From positions 1 to 5,908 of the forward strand of contig JAHEFL010000133.1 in the NCBI GenBank assembly GCA_024640205.1: DNA of 5,908 nucleotides, in the 5' to 3' direction. The stretch is from Flavobacteriales bacterium (GTDB lineage Bacteria; Bacteroidota; Bacteroidia; Flavobacteriales_F; PHOS-HE28). Each line of letters starts with the position of its first letter. The first letter of the stretch is position 1. The notes under the pieces are model-generated. The model did no database searches. It was not told where the DNA came from and worked only from the letters and a program-made list of their open reading frames with translations. Shown here in pieces: positions 1 through 5,908 of this stretch. The translations under genes and the position numbers were made by a program.

Positions 1-273
1 GTCCGGATAGCGGGTAAGTGCGTGAAACCCTTCGGCGCTCTGGTCACGGTCGGATTGAGCCTGATGTTGGTCATGCAGGCCATGATCAACATGGCCGTGG
101 CGGTCAATCTTGTGCCGGTCACCGGACAACCGCTTCCCTTGGTCAGCATGGGTGGTACCTCCATCTGGTTCACCTGCCTTGCCATCGGCATCATCATCAG
201 CGTCAGCAGAAGCATTGAAGAATCCTCCACCCCTGAACATCATGCCCAACGCCCCCGAACATCGCTCGCTTAG
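1..273 (+). CDS. ftsW: FtsW, septal peptidoglycan glycosyltransferase (SEDS family), C-terminal fragment
   Basis: This is the last 90 codons of a gene that enters from the left edge; the reading frame is open from base 1 and ends at TAG 271-273. FtsW is a polytopic inner-membrane SEDS protein that polymerises lipid II into septal glycan together with its class B PBP partner. Two hydrophobic stretches are visible: fragment residues about 11-35 and 54-72. Between them lies the SEDS/FtsW-RodA-SpoVE signature region: NMAVAVN, then VPVTGQPLPL, then VSMGGTS at 48-54. The Met before GGTS, where many other phyla have Tyr, Ser or Ala, fits my recollection of Bacteroidota FtsW. A short polar cytoplasmic tail (SRSIEESSTPEHHAQRPRTSLA region) follows. 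GTG at 22 is internal, not the start. FtsW rather than RodA is chosen because murG follows directly. The tail overlaps the murG start. Confidence 0.93.
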   Translation, partial: VRIAGKCVKPFGALVTVGLSLMLVMQAMINMAVAVNLVPVTGQPLPLVSMGGTSIWFTCLAIGIIISVSRSIEESSTPEHHAQRPRTSLA

Positions 274-1363
274 GGTGATGGTCTCCGGTGGTGGCACCGG
301 AGGACACATCTTCCCGGCCATCGCCATCGCCAACGCGGTGAGCGAGCGGGAGGCGTCCGCGGAATTCCTGTTCGTTGGTGCCTTGGGAAAAATGGAGATG
401 GAAAAGGTGCCTGCGGCCGGGTACCGTATCGTGGGTCTGCCAATTCGCGGATTCCAACGGGGCAAGGTCATGAAGAACCTCGGGCTCCCCTGGCGCTTGC
501 TCCGGAGCATGATCATGGCGCGCGGACTCGTCCGGGATTTCAAACCCAATGTGGCCGTGGGAGTGGGTGGCTATGCCAGTGGCCCGTTGCTGGCCGCAGC
601 CCAGCGGATGGGCGTCCCCACATTGATCCAGGAGCAGAACAGCTATCCCGGTCGAACGAATGTGCTTCTGGCCAAACGTGTTGATCGCATCTGTGTGGCC
701 TATGCGGGTATGGAGAAGTATTTCCCGAAGGAGAAGATCCTGCTGACCGGCAACCCGGTGCGGCAGGATGTTGTCCGACTTAGCGGGAAGCGGCCACGAG
801 GTCTGGAGCACTTCGGGTTGGATGGAGAGCGACCGATCCTTTTCGTTACCGGTGGTAGCTTGGGTGCACGCGGGGTGAACATCGGCGTGGAAGCGGCCCT
901 GTCCAAATGGAAGGCGTCAGGTGTTCAGGTGATCTGGCAGACCGGATCACCCTATTTCAGGCAGGCCGAGGCAGCGGTGCAAACCCTGGCATACGGTGAT
1001 TGCAAGGTCCATGAGTTCATCACTCGAATGGATCTCGCATATGCCTGTGCCGACCTCGTCGTGGCACGTGCAGGTGCGATCAGTGTGAGCGAATTGTCCC
1101 TTGTTAAGAAGCCCGCGATCCTGGTGCCGCTGCCCACGGCGGCCGAGGACCACCAGACGCATAATGCACGGGCCTTGACGGATCGCGGCGCGGCCATTCT
1201 GTTGCGTGATGAAGAGACCACGGAAAAGTTGGGCAGTATCGTGATCGAGCTGCTTGGGGACAAAGAGGCGATGGATCGATTGAGCAGAGCGATAGCCCAA
1301 ATGGGAACGAATAATGCTGCGGAGGCCATTGCTTCTGAAGTGATCCGATTGGGAAGACGATGA
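242..1363 (+). CDS. murG: MurG, undecaprenyl-PP-MurNAc-pentapeptide N-acetylglucosaminyltransferase
   Basis: MurG transfers GlcNAc from UDP-GlcNAc to lipid I, making lipid II on the cytoplasmic face of the inner membrane. The 373-residue product has normal family length and the two-lobed GT-B layout. The N-lobe has the glycine-rich loop GGGTGGH (16-22, with the conserved His), GVGGYASGP (107-115), QEQNSYPG (130-137) and GNPVR (170-174). The C-lobe has GGSLGAR (204-210), the donor-binding stretch RAGAISVSE (276-284) and AEDHQTHNA (301-309). The start is set at ATG 242 because it leaves a complete first beta strand (LRVMVSG) before the glycine loop. ATG 278 would cut into that strand, and the frame upstream of 242 encodes low-complexity residues unlike MurG. 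The start overlaps ftsW by 32 bp and no Shine-Dalgarno site is evident. The stop overlaps the murC start. Function is secure; the exact start is likely but not proven. Confidence 0.96.
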   Translation: MPNAPEHRSLRVMVSGGGTGGHIFPAIAIANAVSEREASAEFLFVGALGKMEMEKVPAAGYRIVGLPIRGFQRGKVMKNLGLPWRLLRSMIMARGLVRDFKPNVAVGVGGYASGPLLAAAQRMGVPTLIQEQNSYPGRTNVLLAKRVDRICVAYAGMEKYFPKEKILLTGNPVRQDVVRLSGKRPRGLEHFGLDGERPILFVTGGSLGARGVNIGVEAALSKWKASGVQVIWQTGSPYFRQAEAAVQTLAYGDCKVHEFITRMDLAYACADLVVARAGAISVSELSLVKKPAILVPLPTAAEDHQTHNARALTDRGAAILLRDEETTEKLGSIVIELLGDKEAMDRLSRAIAQMGTNNAAEAIASEVIRLGRR

Positions 1364-1370
1364 GCACGCT
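1352..1370 (+). promoter_or_regulatory. murG/murC coupled stop-start junction (ATGA), copy 1 of a repeated motif
   Basis: The murC ATG (1360-1362) overlaps the murG TGA (1361-1363), a classic arrangement for translational coupling. The surrounding bases read GGAAGA, two variable bases, then ATGAGCACGCT. The same pattern recurs at the murC/ftsQ junction. GGAAGA is only 2 nt from the ATG, which is too close for a normal Shine-Dalgarno site. Coupling is inferred from the overlap alone. Confidence 0.55.
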
Positions 1371-2739
1371 GGCAGGACATAGGATGTTCTTCATCGGTGT
1401 CGGTGGCATCGGGATGAGCGGGCTGGCTCGCTATTTCCGGAGACAAGGCGCCGAGGTGGCGGGTTATGACCGGACACCAAGCGAACTCACCAATGAGCTG
1501 CAGCGCGAAGGGATCGACCTCCTGTTCAATGAGGATCCCATGCTCATCCCCAAGGGCTTCAGGGACGCGGATGCATCAGAGGTCATGGTGGTGCGTACAC
1601 CCGCCGTACCTGCTGAAAGTCAGCTACTGAAGTACTGGGTCGACAAGGGAGCACGTGTGCTGAAACGCGCCGAGGTCCTGGGCATGGTTACCCGGGGCCA
1701 ACGAACGGTGGCTGTGGCCGGTACGCATGGCAAGACCACGGTGAGCACCATGCTGGCCCATTTGCTTACGGCCGGTGGTGTCAAGTGCAACGCTTTCCTC
1801 GGTGGGATCGCGGTCAACTACGGAACGAACTTGTTGCTGGACGATGAGGCGAAGGTGAATGTGGTGGAGGCCGATGAATATGACCGGAGTTTTTTGCAGC
1901 TGCGTCCGACGGAGTCCATCATTACGGCCATGGATCCGGATCACCTGGACATCTATGGTACGCCAGAGGCCATGTTCGAGGCGTACACGGAATTCGCGGC
2001 GCTTTGCACCGGGACGATGATGGTGCATGAGCGCCTCGCGGATCGCTTCGCCGATCGCTCCAACATGGTGAGTTATGCCTTGGAGGGCAAGGGTACTCCA
2101 AGGGCGGAGAATGTGCACGTGGCGAACGGAGCGTACCGGTTCGATCTGGTGACCGACGATCATTCGTTACGCGATCTGGACCTGGGCATGCCCGGACGGC
2201 ACAATGTGGAGAATGCCATCGCGGCCTCGGCAATGGCCTTGCACCTTGGTGTTCCATCGGATCGCTTGAGGAAGGGTCTCGCAGGATTCCGCGGTGTGGC
2301 GCGGCGCTTCGAAACAAGGGTCCGTGGACCACATGTGTTCCATATCGACGATTACGCTCATCACCCCAGGGAGTTGGATGCGTGTATCGCCAGCGTGCGC
2401 GAAATGCACCCCGGTAAGCGCATAACCGGGATCTTCCAACCCCACCTGTACACTAGGACTCGCGACCTGGCGGAGGATTTCGGTAGGAGCCTTTCGGCAT
2501 TGGACGAGCTGATCTTACTGGACATCTATCCTGCTCGTGAGGAGCCGATACCAGGGATCACCAGCGAATGGCTGCTGACCAAGGTACCCATGGAGAACAA
2601 GGAACTCTGCCAGCGCGAGTCCCTGATCGACGAGCTACGTAGCCGGGATCTACAGGTGGTCGTGACCATGGGAGCCGGTGATATCGATCGCTCGGTTCCC
2701 GCCATCGTGAGCATGTTGAACGAATACGGAAGATCATGA
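1360..2739 (+). CDS. murC: MurC, UDP-N-acetylmuramate--L-alanine ligase
   Basis: MurC performs the first committed peptide step of peptidoglycan precursor synthesis: ATP-dependent addition of L-alanine to UDP-MurNAc in the cytoplasm. The 459-residue product has the three Mur-ligase domains. Domain 1 is a Rossmann-like UDP-binding fold with GVGGIGMSGLA (13-23). Domain 2 is the ATPase with P-loop GTHGKTT (121-127, Lys125), the acidic motif EADEYDRSF (170-178) and DPDHLDIY (192-199, conserved His195). GRHNVENA (279-286) leads into domain 3, which carries DDYAHHP (330-336), FQPHLYTRT (359-367) and GAGDI (438-442). DDYAHHP together with the EADEYD form distinguishes MurC from MurD, MurE and MurF; Mpl is less likely given length and neighbours. 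The start ATG overlaps the murG stop by 4 bp and the stop overlaps the ftsQ start by 4 bp. No ddl or murB follows, unlike the cluster in Gammaproteobacteria. No defect is seen. Confidence 0.97.
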   Translation: MSTLAGHRMFFIGVGGIGMSGLARYFRRQGAEVAGYDRTPSELTNELQREGIDLLFNEDPMLIPKGFRDADASEVMVVRTPAVPAESQLLKYWVDKGARVLKRAEVLGMVTRGQRTVAVAGTHGKTTVSTMLAHLLTAGGVKCNAFLGGIAVNYGTNLLLDDEAKVNVVEADEYDRSFLQLRPTESIITAMDPDHLDIYGTPEAMFEAYTEFAALCTGTMMVHERLADRFADRSNMVSYALEGKGTPRAENVHVANGAYRFDLVTDDHSLRDLDLGMPGRHNVENAIAASAMALHLGVPSDRLRKGLAGFRGVARRFETRVRGPHVFHIDDYAHHPRELDACIASVREMHPGKRITGIFQPHLYTRTRDLAEDFGRSLSALDELILLDIYPAREEPIPGITSEWLLTKVPMENKELCQRESLIDELRSRDLQVVVTMGAGDIDRSVPAIVSMLNEYGRS

Positions 2740-2746
2740 GCACGCT
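2728..2746 (+). promoter_or_regulatory. murC/ftsQ coupled stop-start junction (ATGA), copy 2 of a repeated motif
   Basis: The ftsQ ATG (2736-2738) overlaps the murC TGA (2737-2739). Bases 2728-2746 match 1352-1370 at 17 of 19 positions: GGAAGA, two differing bases, then ATGAGCACGCT. The match ends beyond this on both sides. Both downstream proteins therefore begin MSTL, and both upstream proteins end in Gly-Arg plus one residue. Confidence 0.55.
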
Positions 2747-3539
2747 CCAACGCATCGTTCGTCCTGTAGGTATCATCCTCGCCGTCATCGGCGTGGTACT
2801 CATCCTTGGCTTCGTGGAGCACGCTGCCGATGGCACATTGATCCAGGATGTGCGCATCCATGTGAAGGGTGATGCGGGGATACATTTCATGGATGAGCGC
2901 AGCGTGCGTGCCGAGATCATGGACCAGGGGCCCGCAATTCTTGGATCGCCCGTCGCCGAAGTGGACATGCCTTCGATCGAGAACCGGCTCAGGGCGTTGC
3001 CTGCAGTATCCAACGCCGAGGTTTATCATACCATGGATGGGACCATGCACGTGAAGGTGGAGCAGCGGGTTCCGATCGTGCGGGTGTTCAATTCGGATGG
3101 TTCCAGCTTTTACATCGACAAGGATGGATGGACGATGCCGTTGAGCGAAGCATATACGGCACGGGTCCTGGTGGTGACCGGTGACCTCCATGAACCGGGG
3201 GCACGGGACGGTGTCATACAGGTGTTCAGCAGCGATAGCCTACAGTCCCATTTCCTTTCCGACGATATCCACCGCCTCGCGAACTTCATTAGTAATGAAC
3301 CCCTTTGGGATGCCTTGATCGACCAGGTGGTCGTGAACCATGATGGGCAATTCGAGCTGATCCCCAAGGTCGGGGCACAACGTATCCTTATCGGGGATGG
3401 CAGCCTTCTCGACCAGCGCTTTGCCAAGCTCGCTTTGTTCTACAAGAAAGGGATACCAATGGCCGATTGGCGCAGGTACGAACGTATCGACCTGCGCTTC
3501 GCCGATCAGATCGTCTGCACCAAACGCACAATGCCCTAA
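2736..3539 (+). CDS. ftsQ: FtsQ/DivIB-type cell division protein
   Basis: FtsQ is a bitopic inner-membrane divisome protein. Its periplasmic part binds FtsL and FtsB-type partners and helps control septal synthesis by FtsW and its transpeptidase. The 267-residue product has a very short cytoplasmic tail (about 8 residues), one hydrophobic anchor at about 9-27 (VGIILAVIGVVLILGF) and a periplasmic remainder. Residues about 35-110 fit a POTRA domain, including IENRLRALPAVSNAEVYHTM (81-100) and VKVEQRVPIVRV (107-118). The beta domain follows, with FYIDKDGWTMPLS (125-137). The C-terminal stretch YERIDLRFADQIVCTKR (248-264) resembles FtsQ of Bacteroidota as I recall it. FtsQ sequences diverge strongly, so the call leans on topology, domain order and position between murC and ftsA. 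The start is the ATG within the ATGA overlap with murC. ftsA begins 8 bp after its TAA. Confidence 0.9.
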   Translation: MSTLQRIVRPVGIILAVIGVVLILGFVEHAADGTLIQDVRIHVKGDAGIHFMDERSVRAEIMDQGPAILGSPVAEVDMPSIENRLRALPAVSNAEVYHTMDGTMHVKVEQRVPIVRVFNSDGSSFYIDKDGWTMPLSEAYTARVLVVTGDLHEPGARDGVIQVFSSDSLQSHFLSDDIHRLANFISNEPLWDALIDQVVVNHDGQFELIPKVGAQRILIGDGSLLDQRFAKLALFYKKGIPMADWRRYERIDLRFADQIVCTKRTMP

Positions 3540-3547
3540 CACTCCAA

Positions 3548-4852
3548 ATGACCATGGATAACAATCACGAGATCGTCGCCGGACTTGATATCGGAACGAC
3601 CAAGATCGCCTGCATCGTAGGCCGCAAGAACGAACAAGGAAAGATCGAGATCCTCGGAATGGGTAAGTCCCGTTCCGATGGTGTTTCCCGCGGAGTGGTG
3701 GCCAACATCCAGAAAACGGTGGAAAGCATCATCGCCGCCGTGAAGCAGGCCGAGGACAATGCGGGGGTCGATATCTCCACCGTCAATGTCGGCATTGCTG
3801 GTCAGCATATACGCAGCATGCAGCACAGGGGAATGATGATGCGAGAAAGCCTGGAGGAGGAGGTCACCCAACCGGATATCGACCGCCTGATCGACGAGAC
3901 CTATCGCTTGGTAATGCCTCCAGGTGAGGAGATCATCCATGTGCTGCCGCAGGAATACATCGTGGATAATGAGCAGGGTATCCGCGACCCGATCGGCATG
4001 AGCGGCATCCGCCTGGAGGCGAATTTCCACATCATCAGCGGACAGGTCACCGCTGCGCGGAACATCAACAAGTGCGTGCATCGAGCAGGCTTGGAGGTCA
4101 CGGAGCTCATCCTCGAGCCTCTGGCCAGCGCCGATGCCGTGCTTAGCAGCGAGGAGAAGGAGGCAGGCGTTGTCCTCGTGGATATCGGTGGCGGTACCAC
4201 GGACATCGCGATATTCCTGGACAACATCATCCGTCATACCGCGGTGATCCCCTTCGGCGGGAACGTGGTGACGGAGGACATCCGCCAGGGTTGCGGCATC
4301 ATGCGTGACCAGGCCGAACTGTTGAAGACCAAGTTCGGGAGCGCACTGGCAGCGGAGAACAAGGAGAACGAGGTCGTATGCATCCCGGGACTGCGTGGTC
4401 GCGATCCAAAGGAGATCAGCCTGAAGACCTTGGCGGAGATCATCCAGAGCAGGATGGAGGAGATCCTTGACCACATCTATTTCGAGATCCGTAACAGCGG
4501 GCTGGAGAAGCAACTGATCGCAGGGATCGTGGTGACCGGCGGAGGCTCACAGCTGAAACACCTGAAGCAATTGACCGAATATGTCACCGGCATGACCACC
4601 CGCATCGGGTACCCGAACGAACATATTTCGAAGAGTGCCGTGGAGGATGTCACCAGCCCATTGCATGCAACGGGTGTCGGCCTTGTCATGAAGGGCTTCG
4701 ATTACCTCGACCGCAGGAAGCCGCGTACCATCGAGCAGCGGAGCACGCAGAAGAACCCGGTCGCCAATCACAGCCAGGGCAACCGCATCGGTTCGTTCAT
4801 CACCTCGGTGTTGAGCGGTGCAAGCGAATTGCTGAAGGATGACGACAACTAG
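3548..4852 (+). CDS. ftsA: FtsA, actin-like membrane tether for FtsZ
   Basis: FtsA is an actin-fold ATPase that binds the FtsZ C-terminal peptide and anchors Z-ring filaments to the inner membrane. The 434-residue product shows phosphate-1 motif GLDIGTTKI (12-20), phosphate-2 VDIGGGTTD (211-219) and adenosine motif IVVTGGGSQL (327-336). The FtsA-specific SHS2/1C subdomain lies at about 85-165, between the halves of domain 1A, and separates it from MreB and DnaK. A candidate C-terminal amphipathic membrane-targeting helix lies at about 413-429 (IGSFITSVLSGASELL), then KDDDN. The start is uncertain: ATG 3548 gives MTMDNNHEIV, while ATG 3554 gives MDNNHEIV and 432 residues, and both fit the family. 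A longer in-frame start at 3467 would overlap ftsQ by 73 bp and add unrelated sequence, so it is rejected. It lies 8 bp after ftsQ and 54 bp before ftsZ, which supports the role. Confidence 0.96.
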   Translation: MTMDNNHEIVAGLDIGTTKIACIVGRKNEQGKIEILGMGKSRSDGVSRGVVANIQKTVESIIAAVKQAEDNAGVDISTVNVGIAGQHIRSMQHRGMMMRESLEEEVTQPDIDRLIDETYRLVMPPGEEIIHVLPQEYIVDNEQGIRDPIGMSGIRLEANFHIISGQVTAARNINKCVHRAGLEVTELILEPLASADAVLSSEEKEAGVVLVDIGGGTTDIAIFLDNIIRHTAVIPFGGNVVTEDIRQGCGIMRDQAELLKTKFGSALAAENKENEVVCIPGLRGRDPKEISLKTLAEIIQSRMEEILDHIYFEIRNSGLEKQLIAGIVVTGGGSQLKHLKQLTEYVTGMTTRIGYPNEHISKSAVEDVTSPLHATGVGLVMKGFDYLDRRKPRTIEQRSTQKNPVANHSQGNRIGSFITSVLSGASELLKDDDN

Positions 4853-4906
4853 GACCTATTCCCACGAATACCGATAAACCTTTCCAACCTTCCAATACGA
4901 AACGCT
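4853..4906 (+). other. ftsA-ftsZ intergenic spacer / ftsZ leader
   Basis: This is the only sizeable gap between genes in the window, 54 bp. It is visibly richer in A and T than the flanking coding sequence, with A-rich runs just before the ftsZ ATG (CCAATACGAAACGCT). I see no Shine-Dalgarno sequence, no inverted repeat suggesting a terminator, and no clear Bacteroidota -33/-7 promoter (TTG ... TAnnTTTG). An A/T-rich, unstructured leader is the usual initiation context in Bacteroidota, so it probably serves as the ftsZ ribosome entry region. An internal promoter cannot be excluded. Confidence 0.5.
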
Positions 4907-5908
4907 ATGAAATTCGACCTTCCCAAAGAGTTCGCATCGATCATCAAAGTGATCGGTGTGGGCGGTGGCGGCGGTAACGCCGTGAACCACATGCATGAAA
5001 AGGGCATCAAGGGCGTGGACTTCATCGTCTGCAATACCGATAGCCAGGCACTGGAAAGCAGTCCGGTCCCGGTAAAGATCCAGATCGGAGTCGGCCTCAC
5101 TGAAGGGCTCGGCGCCGGCTCCATTCCCGATCGCGGTAAACAAGCGATGCAGGAGAATATCGACGAGATCTCGGAAATCCTCAAGAGCAGGACAAAGATG
5201 GTGTTCATCACGGCCGGCATGGGTGGTGGCACAGGTACCGGTGCGGCGCCGGTCATCGCCGAGATCGCTCGCGGCATGGGTATCCTCACCGTCGGCATCG
5301 TGACCAGCCCTTTCCAGTGGGAAGGCAGGAAGCGCCGCCAACAGGCTGTCGCCGGGATCGAGGAAATGCGCAAGGCTGTGGACACTCTCCTTGTGATCAA
5401 CAATGACCGACTGCGTGAACTGTACGGCGATCTCTCGCTGGACAACGCCTTCGAGCATGCCGACAATGTGTTGAGCACCGCCGCTCGCGGGATCGCGGAG
5501 ATCATCAATAAGATCGGAAAGGTCAATGTCGATTTCGAGGACGTCAAGACCGTGATGACCGATAGCGGTGTGTCCATCATGGGCATGGCCGAGGCAGAAG
5601 GGGAGGACCGTGCACTTCGTGCAGCCCACGAAGCGCTGGCATCACCCTTGTTGAATGACAGTGACATCAAGGGTGCCAAGTTCGTTCTGCTCAATGTGAC
5701 CCACGGCGAACGCGCCTTGTCCATGGACGAGATGACGGAGATCACGGACCATATCCAGGAAGCTGCAGGTAGCACGGCCGATGTGATCTGGGGTTACGGC
5801 AAGGACGACTCCTTGGGCGATTCCATCCGCATCACGCTCATCGCCACGGGCTTTGCAGCGAACGGGGAGCCCCTGGGTGCCGAAGGCAGTTCGGACCGCA
5901 AGGTCATG
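4907..5908 (+). CDS. ftsZ: FtsZ, tubulin-like division GTPase, N-terminal 334 residues (truncated by window end)
   Basis: FtsZ polymerises with GTP into the cytoplasmic Z-ring that organises division. The frame from ATG 4907 is open to base 5908 with no stop, so the gene continues past the window. The visible 334 residues cover the whole globular core. They show GVGGGGGN (17-24), NTD (43-45), the T3-loop region GLGAGSIPDRG (68-78), the tubulin signature GGGTGTGAAP (106-115), EGRKR (139-143) contacting nucleotide, NND (165-167), and the synergy T7 loop NVDFED (207-212, N-x-D-x-x-D). SIRITLIATGF (306-316) lies near the end of the C-terminal domain. The activating T7 aspartates are present, so an active GTPase is expected. 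The variable linker and the conserved C-terminal peptide that binds FtsA are mostly or wholly outside. MKFDLPKEFASIIKVIGVGG is a normal N-terminus, which supports the start. The gene follows ftsA after 54 bp. Confidence 0.97.
   Translation, partial: MKFDLPKEFASIIKVIGVGGGGGNAVNHMHEKGIKGVDFIVCNTDSQALESSPVPVKIQIGVGLTEGLGAGSIPDRGKQAMQENIDEISEILKSRTKMVFITAGMGGGTGTGAAPVIAEIARGMGILTVGIVTSPFQWEGRKRRQQAVAGIEEMRKAVDTLLVINNDRLRELYGDLSLDNAFEHADNVLSTAARGIAEIINKIGKVNVDFEDVKTVMTDSGVSIMGMAEAEGEDRALRAAHEALASPLLNDSDIKGAKFVLLNVTHGERALSMDEMTEITDHIQEAAGSTADVIWGYGKDDSLGDSIRITLIATGFAANGEPLGAEGSSDRKVM

Noticed and set aside
110..241. Upstream in-frame extension of murG beginning at ATG 110
   Set aside because: The added 44 residues are out-of-frame reading of the FtsW membrane segment (Pro/Ser/Ala-rich) and do not resemble MurG; ATG 242 gives the normal family length.
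2700..2760. Missing ddl and murB between murC and ftsQ, considered as a deletion
   Set aside because: murC and ftsQ overlap cleanly by 4 bp with no remnant, and Bacteroidota dcw clusters generally lack these genes at this place, so this is normal gene order.
3467..3547. Upstream in-frame extension of ftsA starting inside ftsQ
   Set aside because: It would add 27 Arg-rich residues read out of frame from the conserved FtsQ C-terminus; FtsA normally begins only a few residues before the GLDIGTTK motif.
3536..4513. 325-codon open frame on the minus strand opposite ftsA
   Set aside because: It lies wholly within a clear ftsA gene, has a His/Asp/Leu-rich composition typical of antisense reading of GC-rich codons, and has no recognisable domain.
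4829..4870. Possible -33/-7 promoter (TTG at 4829 and TATTCCC at 4857) ahead of ftsZ
   Set aside because: The spacing (about 25 nt between elements) and the -7 sequence both miss the Bacteroidota consensus TTG-N19-21-TAnnTTTG.
4849..5775. 308-codon open frame on the minus strand opposite ftsZ (and 4856-5629 in another frame)
   Set aside because: The Ser/Pro/Met-rich or His/Asp-rich translations are mirror images of FtsZ codons. The ftsZ sense frame has all family motifs, so these are shadows.
1..5908. Search for an undescribed system (non-coding array, inserted cassette, defence or mobile genes)
   Set aside because: More than 98 percent of the window is accounted for by six canonical, intact dcw genes; the remaining spacers are 8 bp and 54 bp and hold no repeats or structured elements that I can see.

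Overview
This window is one gene-dense, single-strand stretch of a division and cell wall (dcw) cluster. All six recognisable genes lie on the + strand in the order ftsW (3' end only), murG, murC, ftsQ, ftsA, ftsZ (5' part, cut by the window end). I see no RNA gene, mobile element, CRISPR array, terminator or foreign-looking insertion.

The source is most likely a relatively GC-rich member of the Bacteroidota, perhaps Flavobacteriales-like. This is an inference. It rests on: the order murG-murC-ftsQ-ftsA-ftsZ with no murB or ddl between murC and ftsQ; the lack of Shine-Dalgarno sites at well-spaced positions; the FtsW signature in the form ending SMGGTS; the MurG acceptor-side segment with AEDHQTHNA; and an FtsQ C-terminus reading IDLRFADQIVCTKR. 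GC looks to be in the upper fifties percent by eye (not computed), which is high for many Bacteroidota.

Layout: 1-273 is the FtsW C-terminus. murG (242-1363) overlaps it by 32 bp. murG/murC and murC/ftsQ each overlap by 4 bp (ATGA), so these genes are probably translationally coupled. ftsA begins about 8 bp after ftsQ (3548, or possibly 3554). The only real intergenic space is the 54 bp between ftsA and ftsZ (4853-4906). ftsZ starts at 4907 and stays open to the last base.

The genes form one assembly line. MurC adds L-alanine to UDP-MurNAc in the cytoplasm, and MurG completes lipid II at the inner membrane face. FtsW polymerises lipid II into septal glycan, FtsQ connects the periplasmic synthesis machinery to the divisome, and FtsA anchors FtsZ filaments to the membrane to place the site of synthesis. 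All visible catalytic motifs are intact. I found no undescribed system here: it is an ordinary core region, and the findings below are small-scale and scored low.
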